Shown here: piece after piece, positions 59,901-63,778 of the stretch
How positions within the stretch are numbered: the first letter of the stretch is position 1
How the letters are laid out: each line of letters starts with the position of its first letter
Source: Lineus longissimus
Lineage: Eukaryota; Nemertea; Pilidiophora; Heteronemertea; Lineidae
Reading direction: 5' to 3'
NCBI RefSeq assembly: GCF_910592395.1
Contig: NC_088310.1
Location: 9,615,501 to 9,679,500 of the forward strand
Length of the DNA stretch: 64,000 nt
Position numbers and translations under genes: made by a program
The notes under the pieces: model-generated
What the model was told of the DNA's origin: nothing
Database searches by the model: none
What the model saw: the letters and a program-made list of their open reading frames with translations, nothing else

Positions 59901-62900
59901 TGTCTCTTTCTTTAATCACATAACATTGTCAACCAGTGGGCTTTTGAGAATAGTTGTCAGTGGTAATTAACGAACAATTTTTCAGTTGATGAACAGTCAA
60001 TATAGCATGTGTCGTAGTGAGTTATTGTCTGCAGCAGTGCTGCAGTGCACCAGCTGTAAACTGGCCCTCACGTGGAGGCTTCACCGCTGAGACTGCATGG
60101 GTTATACACGTGATTGATCCTCATATATAGCCCTAGATTTTTTTATGGCATTTTCCCCAAATAGTTCAGATGTGCTTCTTTGCGATATATGGCTTCTTCG
60201 AGCACCAGTTGTTGGCAAGTTCATGTTCAGTGACCAAGGCTGTAGTGTTGATAACCAAAGAGCGATTTTTGTTGCAGCAACCTGATATATCGCATGTCGC
60301 AGCGATAAAAATTCCGCATTAGGCATAGAAATTCGTCGTTTGTGGGTTAAGCGCGTGAAGATTTCCCTTTGTTTTGGTCGTCGTGGCCGCGGCGTTGCTT
60401 GGTTGGCAAGGAACAACTGGTGCGCGACCTGCCCATAGATGTCAGTCTGGTGTTTGCCGTGGGGTTTATCTGTTGTGTTTTAGAGCTGTAGGAAATGTGT
60501 CCGTCGAACCCTTCGTTATAGCTTAGAGGAGTGGTACATCACTGATTGTTTCATCCAGGCACAAGTTCATCATATCAGCGGTGTGGGTCATCAATATTCC
60601 TTTCCAGGCACCTGCGTAACAGGAAAAAAATGGATGGCTGCGCCTTCTTTTCTTTTGACTTGAACACAAGCATGACAAGTGCACTGTCACCCCACCTTAC
60701 GAGCCACAGATGCGGGTTCAAATGTAACAAATAACTACAGGATCACAACATACTTTTCCACCACAGACTGAGGAGCCTGTCACGCCAGAGAAGACCTCAA
60801 AGACATCTGGTAGCGATAAAGAAAAAGAAAAAGAGAAAAAGTCGGGGAAGTTTGGAAAGTTGTTCAAATCCAAGTAGTGTTCCTGGTGCGTATTTATGAC
60901 TCTGTACCGGGTATGACTGATGCCGTACAAGTATTCTCTCTCTCAGTTTTACATCATCAACTCTTTCTTGTTCGTTAGATGGGCGGATAGTTGTTGCTTT
61001 GGACTAGTCACCACGTCATGTAATGCATGCATCCCTTCTGCTCTTCTGATTAATTACGCCGCCACACCTTGAATTTTCTTCATAAGAAATCGAAGCGTTT
61101 TTACGCCAGATATGGTAGCTAAAAATCGCGAGGATCAATTTTGCCTACTGACCAAGAAAGTAACTGTCATATGCATGTTGGGTCTTTGGACATTTAAAAG
61201 TATCACCTGATTTTGATTGAAGCGAAAATTCGATCAGTTTATGATAATGCTGATGCATTTATAGCAGCCGTTTTACTCAAGAACATTTCTCAATTGATAA
61301 AAGTGTACAAAACATTTTATTTCTCCATTTTATTTATTATTCTCCCCATTTCTCATTTGTTTAGCATTTTCTGGTGAGTAGAGGACAGGTCCTGGTTTCA
61401 TGGTTTTGAGTGCTAGAGATTTTGAAATAATCTGGTTCAATTCGATGAATGTAGCATCATTGTGTCAGCTCAAATTGTGTTTTAGTTTGATGGGCTCAAA
61501 GTGAATCTGGTGTTAAGATTTTAGACTGTGCTTGTTTCAAAAAATCTGGTGTCTAAAGCATCCTGCCGCAGACTCCGTTTTAATCTCAGAATTGTGTGAT
61601 ATTTATTGCGCACTGCAATGAGCAATAAAAGGATCACTCTTCTGTGATGCAAATCACTTATTGCAGCGATGTGCGTCGCACTGCAATGACCTTGGCTGCA
61701 GACAAATAAATTTTGTCACATCAGATGACATCTCTGTGATAAAAATCACCTGTGTGCAGCACGCTTTAAAAACAGCATGGCGCAACTTTCGAAGCTACAG
61801 ACTCAAAATTGAACCAGGTTTCATTTCTTATTAGACTTCCACCAATTTTCATCCTGAGATTTCAAGTGTGCGTTTAATTTGGCCAGGTTGTTCCAATGTC
61901 ACATGTTGTGACACAAGAAAATAGACAGCCTGGCCCCGATTTCAGTAAAGTTATCTCATGTGTTTGAATTTTGTACAGTTTTGGTATCCTATCCCTACAT
62001 ATGAACTTTAACCTAAGTTTAACCTTAACATTTCCTAATTGTCTATCTCTCCTTGATTTCTTATATGTATCTTCTTGATTTGTGGTAACTTCTCATGATA
62101 TGAGCGTGCATCCCGGGTGTTGACTTCGAAAAGAGTCGTGGTTATTGGTAGTTGAGGCCACCCCTTGTCATTAGTGACACATCCCCTATCGGTTCCGCCC
62201 TGAAGACGATTCCAATCCCTTTTATGTTCATACACAAAGTAGTTGATCTTATGTTGTGACTGGCACAGTAGTATTGTACAGTAGAACCTCTCTATTAAGG
62301 ACACCTTCAGGACTGACAAGTGCTGTCCTTAATAGAGAGGTGTCCTGATAAGAGAGGTCAAATTGAATGGAAACAACCAATTTGGGACCAAAACTAGTGT
62401 CCTTAATAGAGAGGTGTCCGCTAAGGGAGGTACTTGACTGTACTTGATATTGCTGTTGTTTGAACAAAACAGTTCGATTGATGTTCACCAGGGGTTGCCT
62501 ATGGTCGGTATAGAGTCATCCTAAACAGTGTCCATCACGTTTAAAGTCTGGTTCAGAGTCCTCAAAATATTAGCAGCCATAAACAAAAAGTAGCCTACAG
62601 TAATCTTGGAAGCCCTATCATTTCCTCCAAGTCGAATCCAAGATGGCCGCCGGCTCATTTTACGCACAAATGTCATTTAAAAATGTTTAGGAAATGTGGA
62701 AAATGGTCTGTTTATTTTGTTTACAGTGTAACCATTAGATTTTATCTAGATGACTTGAAACTTTTTAACACTGTTCAGGATGACCTGTTTATAGGCTATG
62801 AATTACTGACTGATCTCTGTATAGGCTATGAATTACTGACTGTGACAATCGAGGTCGAAACAGAAAATAAGAGCGGCAATAATTTTGAATATTTACAACA

Positions 62901-63778
62901 TAACGTCATACCTTGTCTCCAAAGACTATTAGCATTCATGTAAATTTTTCAATGAGATCTCCGTTATATATTGTCATGACTTCGTCTGTCCATATGTTGA
63001 AATTACCTAAAAAAAAACAACATCAGAAATACCATGAATACGCGTGAAATTTATGTATGTTTGAAAATGTGACTGTAACATGAGTATGTTTCAAGGCATT
63101 CCTTATGACAACATTGTCCCTGTTTAATGTAATTGTTGTAATGCAGTCAGAGAAATGTTGTTTTATTTGTCAGGCACTCCAGATATGTTATAGCATTATG
63201 TTTAAGTCCGCCCATTATATGATTAAATGCTAACCATCTCTTTTTTGGCAGCCATATATTTGTTTGCAAAAAGACCAAAATCATATTTCATTTTCATTAA
63301 TTTCCGCGAATAAAACAGATTCATTTTCCATTGATAAAACCATTTAAGTTGAATTATATTTCCGCGTTCCTAAAGTTCGGGATTTTATTTCCTCTGGCGG
63401 TAATGAGGGTTGCACATTACTCATATTTGTCGTTAACTCACTTTCAGGTGACATGCAATGCTTGTCAGAGTCTACAGTAGAACCTCTCTATTAAGGACAC
63501 CCTCAGAGCTTAATAGGGGGGTGTCCTGATTAGAGAGGTCAAATTGAATGGAAACCACCAATTTGGGACAAAAACTGGTGTCCCTAATAGAGAGGTTGTC
63601 CTTAATAGAGAGGTGTCCGCTAAGGGAGGTTCCACTGTAATATGCCACAGAAAGGTCATATTTTCTTCTTTTTCCTTCAATATTTACTACATCTATGACA
63701 GTGTTATCTGAAATATTTGATCTCTTACCGTTTCAGGATGTTTCAGCCGCCACTGAAGATGCCGGTACATCCGCGTAG
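14290..63778 (+). CDS. RRBP1: RRBP1/kinectin-family ER coiled-coil protein, 26 coding exons, about 1224 residues
   Basis: p180 (RRBP1) and kinectin are rough-ER membrane proteins with a short lumenal N-terminus, a cytosolic basic region and a very long coiled coil that binds ribosomes, microtubules or kinesin. Exons: 14290-14971, 18802-18947, 19683-19755, 20977-21224, 21486-21523, 24167-24341, 24936-25151, 25780-25884, 26999-27156, 27552-27642, 30219-30374, 32500-32655, 35291-35446, 35779-35934, 37616-37711, 39331-39426, 39636-39707, 40344-40439, 41181-41273, 42800-42862, 46758-46841, 47373-47537, 48557-48586, 51525-51692, 53101-53214, 63737-63778. All phases join. Visible: membrane segment residues 5-26, a TYDEV box as in both vertebrate paralogues, a Lys-rich segment from about 40, then coiled coil from about 280. 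LREKNWKAMEAL, an FPDISV...WWDEFEEKAK block, YKTVLGDT and KLQSSVE.EEKKW match vertebrate RRBP1/kinectin in order. The mammalian p180 decapeptide repeats are absent. It may be the pre-duplication single gene. Confidence 0.9.
14972..18370. other. RRBP1/kinectin intron 1, no further gene seen
   Basis: AT-rich intron with two long G tracts (15724-15736 and about 16431-16448). I find no exon-like frame. The small ORFs at 17272-17616 and 17695-18106 show no family or coiled-coil character. Confidence 0.4.
18371..18526 (-). mobile_element. Tigger-like MITE (family T), copy 4
   Basis: Reverse orientation: starts TACACTAAAACCTCTCCATT and ends CTAAGGGAGGTTCCAGTGGA. Shares GAGGTCAAATTG and GGTGTCCTTAATAGAGAGG with other copies. 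Confidence 0.85.
18655..18712 (+). mobile_element. Tigger-like MITE (family T), copy 5, left-end fragment
   Basis: TACAGTGGAACCTCCCTAAG plus the first internal repeats, breaking off after AAGGACACC. It lies 90 bp upstream of exon 2 and in opposite orientation to copy 4. Confidence 0.85.
18802..18947 (+). CDS. RRBP1: RRBP1/kinectin exon 2
   Basis: Completes a Glu codon, then PVENGSGDVFPSQDF and TDAEIQGLIDILLNKQAG. The IxxLIDxLLNKQ pattern is the conserved helical motif preceding the coiled coil in RRBP1 and kinectin. Acceptor CTCTCTTTCAG, donor GTCAGG. Confidence 0.9.
19683..19755 (+). CDS. RRBP1: RRBP1/kinectin exon 3
   Basis: 24 codons plus one base: KAGKSDPITVLKKQLEDKEK and so on, matching the DPVxxLKxQLEEKEK segment of vertebrate p180. 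Acceptor GTTTCCAG, donor GTATGA. Confidence 0.92.
20665..20899 (+). mobile_element. Tigger-like MITE (family T), copy 6 with a 70-bp insertion
   Basis: Starts CAGTGGAACCTCAGTTAGCG and ends AGGTTCTACTGTA. Between the internal CCTCTC and AGGACACTAGTTTTGG blocks it carries extra unrelated AT-rich sequence (about 20711-20785). It lies just upstream of exon 4. Confidence 0.85.
20977..21224 (+). CDS. RRBP1: RRBP1/kinectin exon 4
   Basis: Completes Glu, then 82 codons of charged coiled coil (QQLAMSHQSRIKEMQKELQ onward, including MQQAHEQHVQEM). Acceptor CATTCCAG, donor GTAAGG, ending in phase 0. GC content is visibly higher than in the flanking intron. Confidence 0.92.
21486..21523 (+). CDS. RRBP1: RRBP1/kinectin exon 5 (38 bp)
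   Basis: Short exon, ENKQLKDAAGKA plus two bases. Acceptor CATTTTAG, donor GTAAGT. The next exon supplies the missing G to make Gln. Confidence 0.85.
21758..22000 (-). mobile_element. tRNA-derived SINE, near full length (family S, copy 2)
   Basis: On the minus strand it starts GGGGCAGCGGTAGCGCAGTG (box A), carries CCTCATGATC in the anticodon-arm position (CAT, so tRNA-Met-like) and GTGGGTTCAACTCCC (box B). The SINE body follows (GTTCAAGTGAGCACCTTCTG, GTGGAGACCGGGGTGATAAT, GCGCTATATAAATGCGTCAC), then an ATT-type tail. It is not a functional tRNA because the acceptor stem runs into the body. Confidence 0.85.
22409..24163. repeat. 78-bp minisatellite, about 20 units, with an 8-unit higher-order repeat
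   Basis: The unit contains GTTCAAACTGAAGATCTGTA, ATTGCTACAATAATTGGTGC, CAAATAGAAACTATGCACC and ATAGTCTAATCCTAGTG. Diagnostic variants (CTGAGC at 22461 and 23085; GCTTTGTTATTG at units 8 and 16) recur exactly 624 bp apart, so eight units were duplicated as a block. The last unit is split by a MITE (23938-24125) and continues to 24155, where it merges into the exon 6 acceptor. The long ORF across it (22484-23941) is a by-product of the 26-codon period. Confidence 0.97.
23938..24125. mobile_element. 188-bp MITE in the 78-bp array, AAAT duplication (family A, copy 2)
   Basis: Starts GTGACCCATCTAAGCAAAAC and ends TTTTGCTGTGACGGGTCAC. Because it interrupts a known repeat unit (GCCAAATAGAAAC), the insertion is exact: AAAT is duplicated at 23934-23937 and 24126-24129. 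Related to the element at 1414-1600. Confidence 0.93.
24167..24341 (+). CDS. RRBP1: RRBP1/kinectin exon 6
   Basis: The first base completes Gln, followed by 58 codons (MNSMPGPDTSGLQQQLKIVQ onward). Its acceptor TTGTTCTGTAG directly follows the last partial unit of the 78-bp array. Donor GTAATA. Confidence 0.92.
24936..25151 (+). CDS. RRBP1: RRBP1/kinectin exon 7
   Basis: 72 codons of coiled coil: KETEAVCTRKLQEVQEELRK onward, ending GDLESKLK. Phase 0 on both sides. The acceptor (TCTGTTTAAAG) and donor (GTTGGT) are weak but keep the frame; a GTAAAC donor 11 bp earlier would not. Confidence 0.85.
25780..25884 (+). CDS. RRBP1: RRBP1/kinectin exon 8
   Basis: 35 codons (EAHGSKSELDNKIRHLESLI onward), exactly five heptads. 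Acceptor CCAATTTCAG, donor GTGAGA, phase 0-0. Confidence 0.9.
26052..26494. mobile_element. 443-bp MITE with CAGAGCTGCCAACC-type termini
   Basis: Left end CAGACCTGCCAACC and right end GGTTGGCAGCTCTG are inverted with one mismatch. AAACAG flanks both sides (26046-26051, 26495-26500). The CAGAG-type terminus recalls hAT elements, though those usually duplicate 8 bp. It has no coding capacity. Confidence 0.75.
26495..26700 (+). pseudogene. 5'-truncated LINE tail (reverse transcriptase C-terminus)
   Basis: 26526-26627 encodes TLWNALNMDLRNSDSLDCFR then KGLKTLLYRKYFQ and a stop. This is the conserved end of CR1/L2-type reverse transcriptases (LWNxLP...SL..FKxxLKTxLF). The 3' tail ends in a short TTGATTGATTGA repeat. 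Confidence 0.8.
26999..27156 (+). CDS. RRBP1: RRBP1/kinectin exon 9
   Basis: 52 codons plus two bases. Begins EVVEENRELRSCRQRQ and contains a Pro/Gly-rich break (SPKKPAGAPNGD) that interrupts the coiled coil. Acceptor CGTTTGCAG, donor GTAAGT. Confidence 0.88.
27552..27642 (+). CDS. RRBP1: RRBP1/kinectin exon 10
   Basis: Completes Ile, then 30 codons (LNQLQSDMQTKDSTIATLQN onward). Acceptor CTTTTTCAG, donor GTAAGT, ending in phase 0. Confidence 0.9.
27948..29172. repeat. 35-bp minisatellite, about 23 units, split by a MITE
   Basis: The unit is TATCAGCCACTGCAGCTGGA followed by ATACACCTGACTTAA. About 6 units precede and about 17 follow the inserted element at 28158-28558. It lies in intron 10. 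Confidence 0.95.
28158..28558. mobile_element. 401-bp MITE with TAA duplication inside the 35-bp array
   Basis: Left TAGCTGCGCTTACACCAC and right GTGGTGTAAGTGCGGCTA are inverted termini. TAA flanks both sides (28155-28157, 28559-28561). It interrupts the 35-bp array, which fixes its borders. A 3-bp TAA duplication suits the PIF/Harbinger superfamily. It is richer in GC than its surroundings. Confidence 0.8.
30219..30374 (+). CDS. RRBP1: RRBP1/kinectin exon 11 (156 bp, REKNW head, first copy)
   Basis: 52 codons starting ALREKNWKAMDALSQTEK, a near-copy of the head of exon 15. Acceptor TATCTAATAG, donor GTAAGA, phase 0-0. Mammalian RRBP1 and kinectin have this motif once, as far as I recall. 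Confidence 0.9.
31422..31697. repeat. 55-bp tandem array, about 5 units
   Basis: CAAGGTCTATGCCTCTAAAC recurs every 55 bp from 31441, with ACTTGATTGTCAACGGAACA joining the units. Located in intron 11. Confidence 0.95.
32500..32655 (+). CDS. RRBP1: RRBP1/kinectin exon 12 (156 bp)
   Basis: 52 codons (ELSEQFQQVSAEQEQLRKEQ onward). Acceptor TTCTTTCCAG, donor GTAAGC, phase 0-0. Second of four consecutive exons of identical length. Confidence 0.9.
33193..33439 (+). mobile_element. Tigger-like MITE (family T), copy 7, with internal duplication
   Basis: Starts CAGTGGAACCTCCCTTAGTG and ends GAGAGGTTCTCCTGTA. The CTAGTTTTGGTTCCAAA block occurs twice with about 70 bp of extra sequence between the copies. 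Confidence 0.85.
34275..34903. repeat. 157-bp tandem array, 4 units
   Basis: TTTGTCGGTGTCTTATCATG and CACATCAAAATAGAGGAAGA recur every 157 bp. The first unit is more diverged and lacks the GTGATAAC segment. Minus-strand ORFs here are repeat copies of each other. Confidence 0.95.
34960..35200 (+). pseudogene. 5'-truncated L2/CR1-type LINE tail
   Basis: 34984-35121 encodes YRDRSFSVAAPYLWNRLPKA then a TLTQFKSLLKTHLFNLHF segment and stop. This is the hallmark C-terminus of L2/CR1-type reverse transcriptases. The 3' end is GCGCTTTACAAATTCTATAT with a TTTA repeat tail. It lies upstream of exon 13. Confidence 0.88.
35291..35446 (+). CDS. RRBP1: RRBP1/kinectin exon 13 (156 bp)
   Basis: 52 codons (ELSAKYEKATEEVSAGASSA onward). 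Acceptor CTTTCCTTTAG, donor GTAAGA, phase 0-0. The ELS..Y/F..... start resembles exon 12 and exon 14. Confidence 0.92.
35779..35934 (+). CDS. RRBP1: RRBP1/kinectin exon 14 (156 bp)
   Basis: 52 codons (DLLERYQKISEQLITMTSDQ onward). Acceptor TTTTTCCAG, donor GTAAGC, phase 0-0. Confidence 0.92.
35935..37615. other. RRBP1/kinectin intron 14, no gene seen
   Basis: About 1.7 kb. Several small ORFs (36170-36397, 36492-36879, 36821-37249) overlap each other and lack any family or exon borders. No repeat is recognised. Confidence 0.4.
37616..37711 (+). CDS. RRBP1: RRBP1/kinectin exon 15 (REKNW head, second copy)
   Basis: 32 codons, DLREKNWKAMEALNKAED onward. This is the closest match to the vertebrate DLREKNWKAMEAL motif. 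Acceptor TTTTATTTCAG, donor GTAAAG, phase 0-0. Confidence 0.93.
38562..38743 (-). mobile_element. Tigger-like MITE (family T), copy 8
   Basis: Starts TACAGTAGAACCTCTATATT and ends AAGGGAGGTTCCACTGTA. Reverse orientation relative to copies 1-3 and 5-7. Confidence 0.9.
39331..39426 (+). CDS. RRBP1: RRBP1/kinectin exon 16
   Basis: 32 codons (ENSTTIVQEEINKVRQKLSK then IFPDISVDIDDE). Corresponds to the LFPKVSV/LLPELSV region of kinectin and p180. Acceptor TTCCTTCTAG, donor GTAAGT. Confidence 0.93.
39636..39707 (+). CDS. RRBP1: RRBP1/kinectin exon 17
   Basis: 24 codons, ENSDWWDEFEEKAKDHITSV onward. It matches the EWLxxFEKKAKE segment of kinectin. Acceptor CAATTTGCAG, donor GTCAGT. Confidence 0.92.
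40344..40439 (+). CDS. RRBP1: RRBP1/kinectin exon 18
   Basis: 32 codons, SMHVEVKLNESLEVQTKLQT then QVEHYKTVLGDT, equivalent to the CxxYKSVLAETEG region of the vertebrate proteins. Acceptor GCTTACACAG, donor GTAAGT. Confidence 0.93.
41181..41273 (+). CDS. RRBP1: RRBP1/kinectin exon 19
   Basis: 31 codons, ESMLNKLQSSVETEEKKWQE onward, equivalent to GxLxxLQxSVExEExxW. Acceptor CCTTTCCAG, donor GTAAGT. Confidence 0.93.
42800..42862 (+). CDS. RRBP1: RRBP1/kinectin exon 20
   Basis: 21 codons (AKNEMESLQESVTLQMKGST then E), exactly three heptads. Acceptor GTATTGCAG, donor GTAAGA. Confidence 0.87.
44332..44590. repeat. Irregular tandem repeat, about 5 units of 45-60 bp
   Basis: Variants of CAGAACTTTGACTGAATGCA followed by AGTTGCCTTGGCCAGTCTGG recur with unequal spacing, some units being deleted internally. 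Confidence 0.85.
45500..45645 (-). mobile_element. SINE body without tRNA head (family S, copy 3)
   Basis: On the minus strand it carries GAGTTCAAGCGAGCGCCTTC, GTGGAGACCAGGGTAATAAT and a GCGCCACATATAAATC-like block before an ATT repeat tail, as in the copy at 21758-22000. The tRNA head is missing. Confidence 0.75.
46614..46710 (+). mobile_element. SINE/LINE 3' tail with ATT repeat
   Basis: GTGAAGCACTTTGAGCGACT, then TTTAGCTCTATATAAGTCTC and an ATTATTATT tail. This is typical of retroelement 3' ends. The source element is not identified. Confidence 0.55.
46758..46841 (+). CDS. RRBP1: RRBP1/kinectin exon 21
   Basis: 28 codons (MEVKVESLEAQLDESEKEKE onward), exactly four heptads. Acceptor CTTTTTCAG, donor GTAAGA. 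Confidence 0.9.
46897..47069 (-). mobile_element. Tigger-like MITE (family T), copy 9
   Basis: Starts TACGGCAGAACCTCTCTCTC and ends CTAAGGGAGGTTCCACTGTA. Lies between exons 21 and 22. Confidence 0.88.
47373..47537 (+). CDS. RRBP1: RRBP1/kinectin exon 22
   Basis: 55 codons (SEEKNRLLDEELSSVQREKE onward, ending AAQEQIKK). Acceptor TCTTTTTTTTAG, donor GTGAGA. Confidence 0.92.
48083..48245. repeat. CTATACT-type low-complexity tract
   Basis: Irregular repeats of CTCTATA and ACATCTAGACTTGTATAC. Simple-sequence expansion in intron 22. Confidence 0.85.
48557..48586 (+). CDS. RRBP1: RRBP1/kinectin exon 23 (30-bp microexon)
   Basis: Ten codons, QALLQESRLL, between acceptor TTTGTTTTCAG and donor GTAAGA. 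Both sites are strong and the phase is 0-0. Its small size makes the call less certain than its neighbours. Confidence 0.7.
48587..49451. other. RRBP1/kinectin intron 23, left part, no gene seen
   Basis: ORFs at 48671-48859, 48695-49033 (-) and 48801-49061 overlap in several frames and have no recognisable domain or splice context. Confidence 0.35.
49455..49871. mobile_element. 417-bp GC-rich MITE with TAA duplication
   Basis: Left end AGCCCGCAGCACAGTAGCCG and right end CGGCTAGTGTGCTACGGGCT are inverted with few mismatches. The match continues through CCAACTTTGGCG/CGCCGAAGTTGG. TAA flanks both sides (49452-49454, 49872-49874). The 3-bp TAA duplication suits PIF/Harbinger-type elements. No coding capacity. 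Confidence 0.88.
50480..50627. mobile_element. Diverged family A MITE, copy 3
   Basis: Shares AAAAGGCAGACAAC, CAGAGCACTGTGAGCCTGGT and TTTGCTGTGAC...GGGTCA with the elements at 1414 and 23938. AAAT follows the right end. The left terminus is not clear. Confidence 0.6.
51525..51692 (+). CDS. RRBP1: RRBP1/kinectin exon 24
   Basis: 56 codons (ELDSVKAQLASEKSSKEELA onward, with NSLLKTGQEALQQEQAMVKK), exactly eight heptads. It resembles the LQELLKTTQEQL...VKKLQEQLE end of p180. Acceptor GTCTCTTTACAG, donor GTCAGT. Confidence 0.93.
51740..52140. repeat. 96-bp tandem array, about 4 units, just after exon 24
   Basis: CAGAAGTTTTTCTTCTTCTG-type starts recur at 51817, 51913, 52009 and 52104. Units share CCTCCCTCCGAAATGCTCTG and GGGAACAGGTCTGGG. 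The array begins about 50 bp downstream of the exon 24 donor. Confidence 0.93.
53101..53214 (+). CDS. RRBP1: RRBP1/kinectin exon 25
   Basis: 38 codons (TNADAESKEIAELKSKLDER onward, ending ALSQKL). Acceptor TTTCCCCTTTACAG, donor GTAAGA. The last common exon before a choice of 3' exons. Confidence 0.92.
53882..56104 (-). mobile_element. Pogo/Tigger-type DNA transposon, 2223 bp, complete ends
   Basis: Left end CAGTGAGTACTTAGTTAACT and, read inward on the minus strand, right end CAGTGACTACTTAGTTAACT. The inverted match runs about 50 bp through GGTCTAAAATTTTCTAAGTC. TA flanks both sides (53880-53881, 56105-56106), as expected for Tc1/mariner-pogo elements. It carries one transposase gene. It sits in the RRBP1/kinectin intron after exon 25, antisense to that gene. 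Confidence 0.95.
54470..55822 (-). CDS. Pogo/Tigger-type transposase, intact frame, catalytic Asp replaced
   Basis: 450 codons without a stop. The order is: a hydrophobic N-terminus (1-20), a run of Asp (27-34), a Psq-like helix-turn-helix (about 52-97, RRYRLSPTTLRRWIQN), a CENP-B-like second DNA-binding domain (about 110-203, ending FMKRKKIVFRRKT), then a DDE domain (about 232-400). In the pogo family the catalytic triad sits in N-x-D-E-T, LLLLD..R.H and QPLD. Here the first is NFNET, so Asn240 replaces Asp; Asp353 and Asp389 remain. The change is one base (GAC to AAC). The natural start may be Met21 or Met22, since residues 1-20 look like a chance hydrophobic extension. Catalysis is probably lost, but DNA binding could persist. 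Function of this copy is unknown. Confidence 0.9.
   Translation of the reverse strand: MRNTTLLLLLMLSLFVMCQSMMDAGNDDDDDDDDADQQNGAAAVGLPRRCNSYTVEARLRHALDCQTAIEHGRILNVNEYARRYRLSPTTLRRWIQNIDEMTDQVEENAERRRVRTDHDGCWPEVENIVHQHFQERRNSALPVSRSDIVNDATIEFQNWWGQLPHNELEDIAARRPERSQFSASVGWVTNFMKRKKIVFRRKTKDSTTVPADAPQRVREFQTGVRQTVADNHVHTLLNFNETFAQLDFPPMYTAETRGTVDVNVKTSRGNAKLGCTVGLTVGSNGEKPPAHVVFRQPGFVRQIRDLNNIPDNVRVTSSRSGWENGETLQHWLDNVLFPYIGDFDFNDILLLLDRFRPHQAEDFCYPMVEAGILLDNIPARCTSLAQPLDLTIMRGFKAIMRKYWKLWKCDATEADGNCRKITLQDVLGIISRAWNDVAPESAAKSFQVAG
56210..56248 (+). CDS. Candidate alternative C-terminal exon a
   Basis: After acceptor TGTGTTGCAG the phase-0 frame reads ASSEPLDPGLWV then TAA. It would end the protein after exon 25 with a short acidic tail. 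No nearby AATAAA was seen. Moderate support only. Confidence 0.4.
   Translation, partial: ASSEPLDPGLWV
56249..59370. other. RRBP1/kinectin 3' intron region, no gene seen
   Basis: Holds the foldback at 56553-56668 and a 53-bp direct repeat near 58634-58736 (CCTGAACCCAATTTTGCTTA twice). ORFs at 56683-57149 and 58473-58922 (-) have no family resemblance I can name. Confidence 0.4.
56553..56668. mobile_element. 116-bp foldback with 27-bp near-perfect arms
   Basis: TAAGGTAGAATGGGGTATTT with GTAGCCC at left is matched by the inverted GGGCTACAAATACCCCATTC with TACCTTA at right. Probably a short MITE. Confidence 0.85.
59371..59532 (+). CDS. Candidate alternative C-terminal exon b
   Basis: After acceptor CCTTGTTCTACAG the phase-0 frame begins PIKPPMPKTRKRSVFKG and is open to TAA at 59530-59532. 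AATAAA follows at 59535-59540. An internal GTATAC donor at 59420 would leave phase 1, which opens no frame in the next two exons, so a terminal exon is the better reading. Confidence 0.4.
   Translation, partial: PIKPPMPKTRKRSVFKGIHVGHFSCFMDGWFQASLHIRQRSACNNLYIIYFSR
60767..60877 (+). CDS. Candidate alternative C-terminal exon c, basic tail
   Basis: After acceptor CCACCACAG the phase-0 frame reads TEEPVTPEKTSKTSGSDKEK, a Lys/Glu run, then SGKFGKLFKSK and TAG at 60875-60877. It would give the protein a strongly basic C-terminus. AATAAA occurs at 61624-61629. The composition is clearly protein-like. Confidence 0.6.
   Translation, partial: TEEPVTPEKTSKTSGSDKEKEKEKKSGKFGKLFKSK
60878..62276. other. 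RRBP1/kinectin 3' region between exon c and MITE copy 10
   Basis: AATAAA at 61624-61629 could end transcripts that use exon c. No other gene-like feature is seen. Confidence 0.4.
62277..62442 (-). mobile_element. Tigger-like MITE (family T), copy 10
   Basis: Starts TACAGTAGAACCTCTCTATT and ends GGGAGGTACTTGACTGTA, the last part carrying a small insertion. One of the best-preserved copies. Confidence 0.92.
62782..62845. repeat. 33-bp direct duplication
   Basis: TATAGGCTATGAATTACTGACTG occurs twice in tandem. It lies in an open frame (62683-62943) with no recognised family. Confidence 0.8.
63473..63639 (-). mobile_element. Tigger-like MITE (family T), copy 11
   Basis: Starts TACAGTAGAACCTCTCTATT and ends CTAAGGGAGGTTCCACTGTA, with a small internal deletion near 63510. 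It ends 98 bp upstream of terminal exon d. Confidence 0.92.
63737..63778 (+). CDS. RRBP1: RRBP1/kinectin terminal exon d
   Basis: After acceptor TTACCGTTTCAG the phase-0 frame reads DVSAATEDAGTSA then TAG at 63776-63778. The EDAGTSA end resembles the EGTSV end of human p180, so I take it as the main C-terminus. The 3' UTR runs beyond the window. Confidence 0.7.
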   Translation, partial: DVSAATEDAGTSA

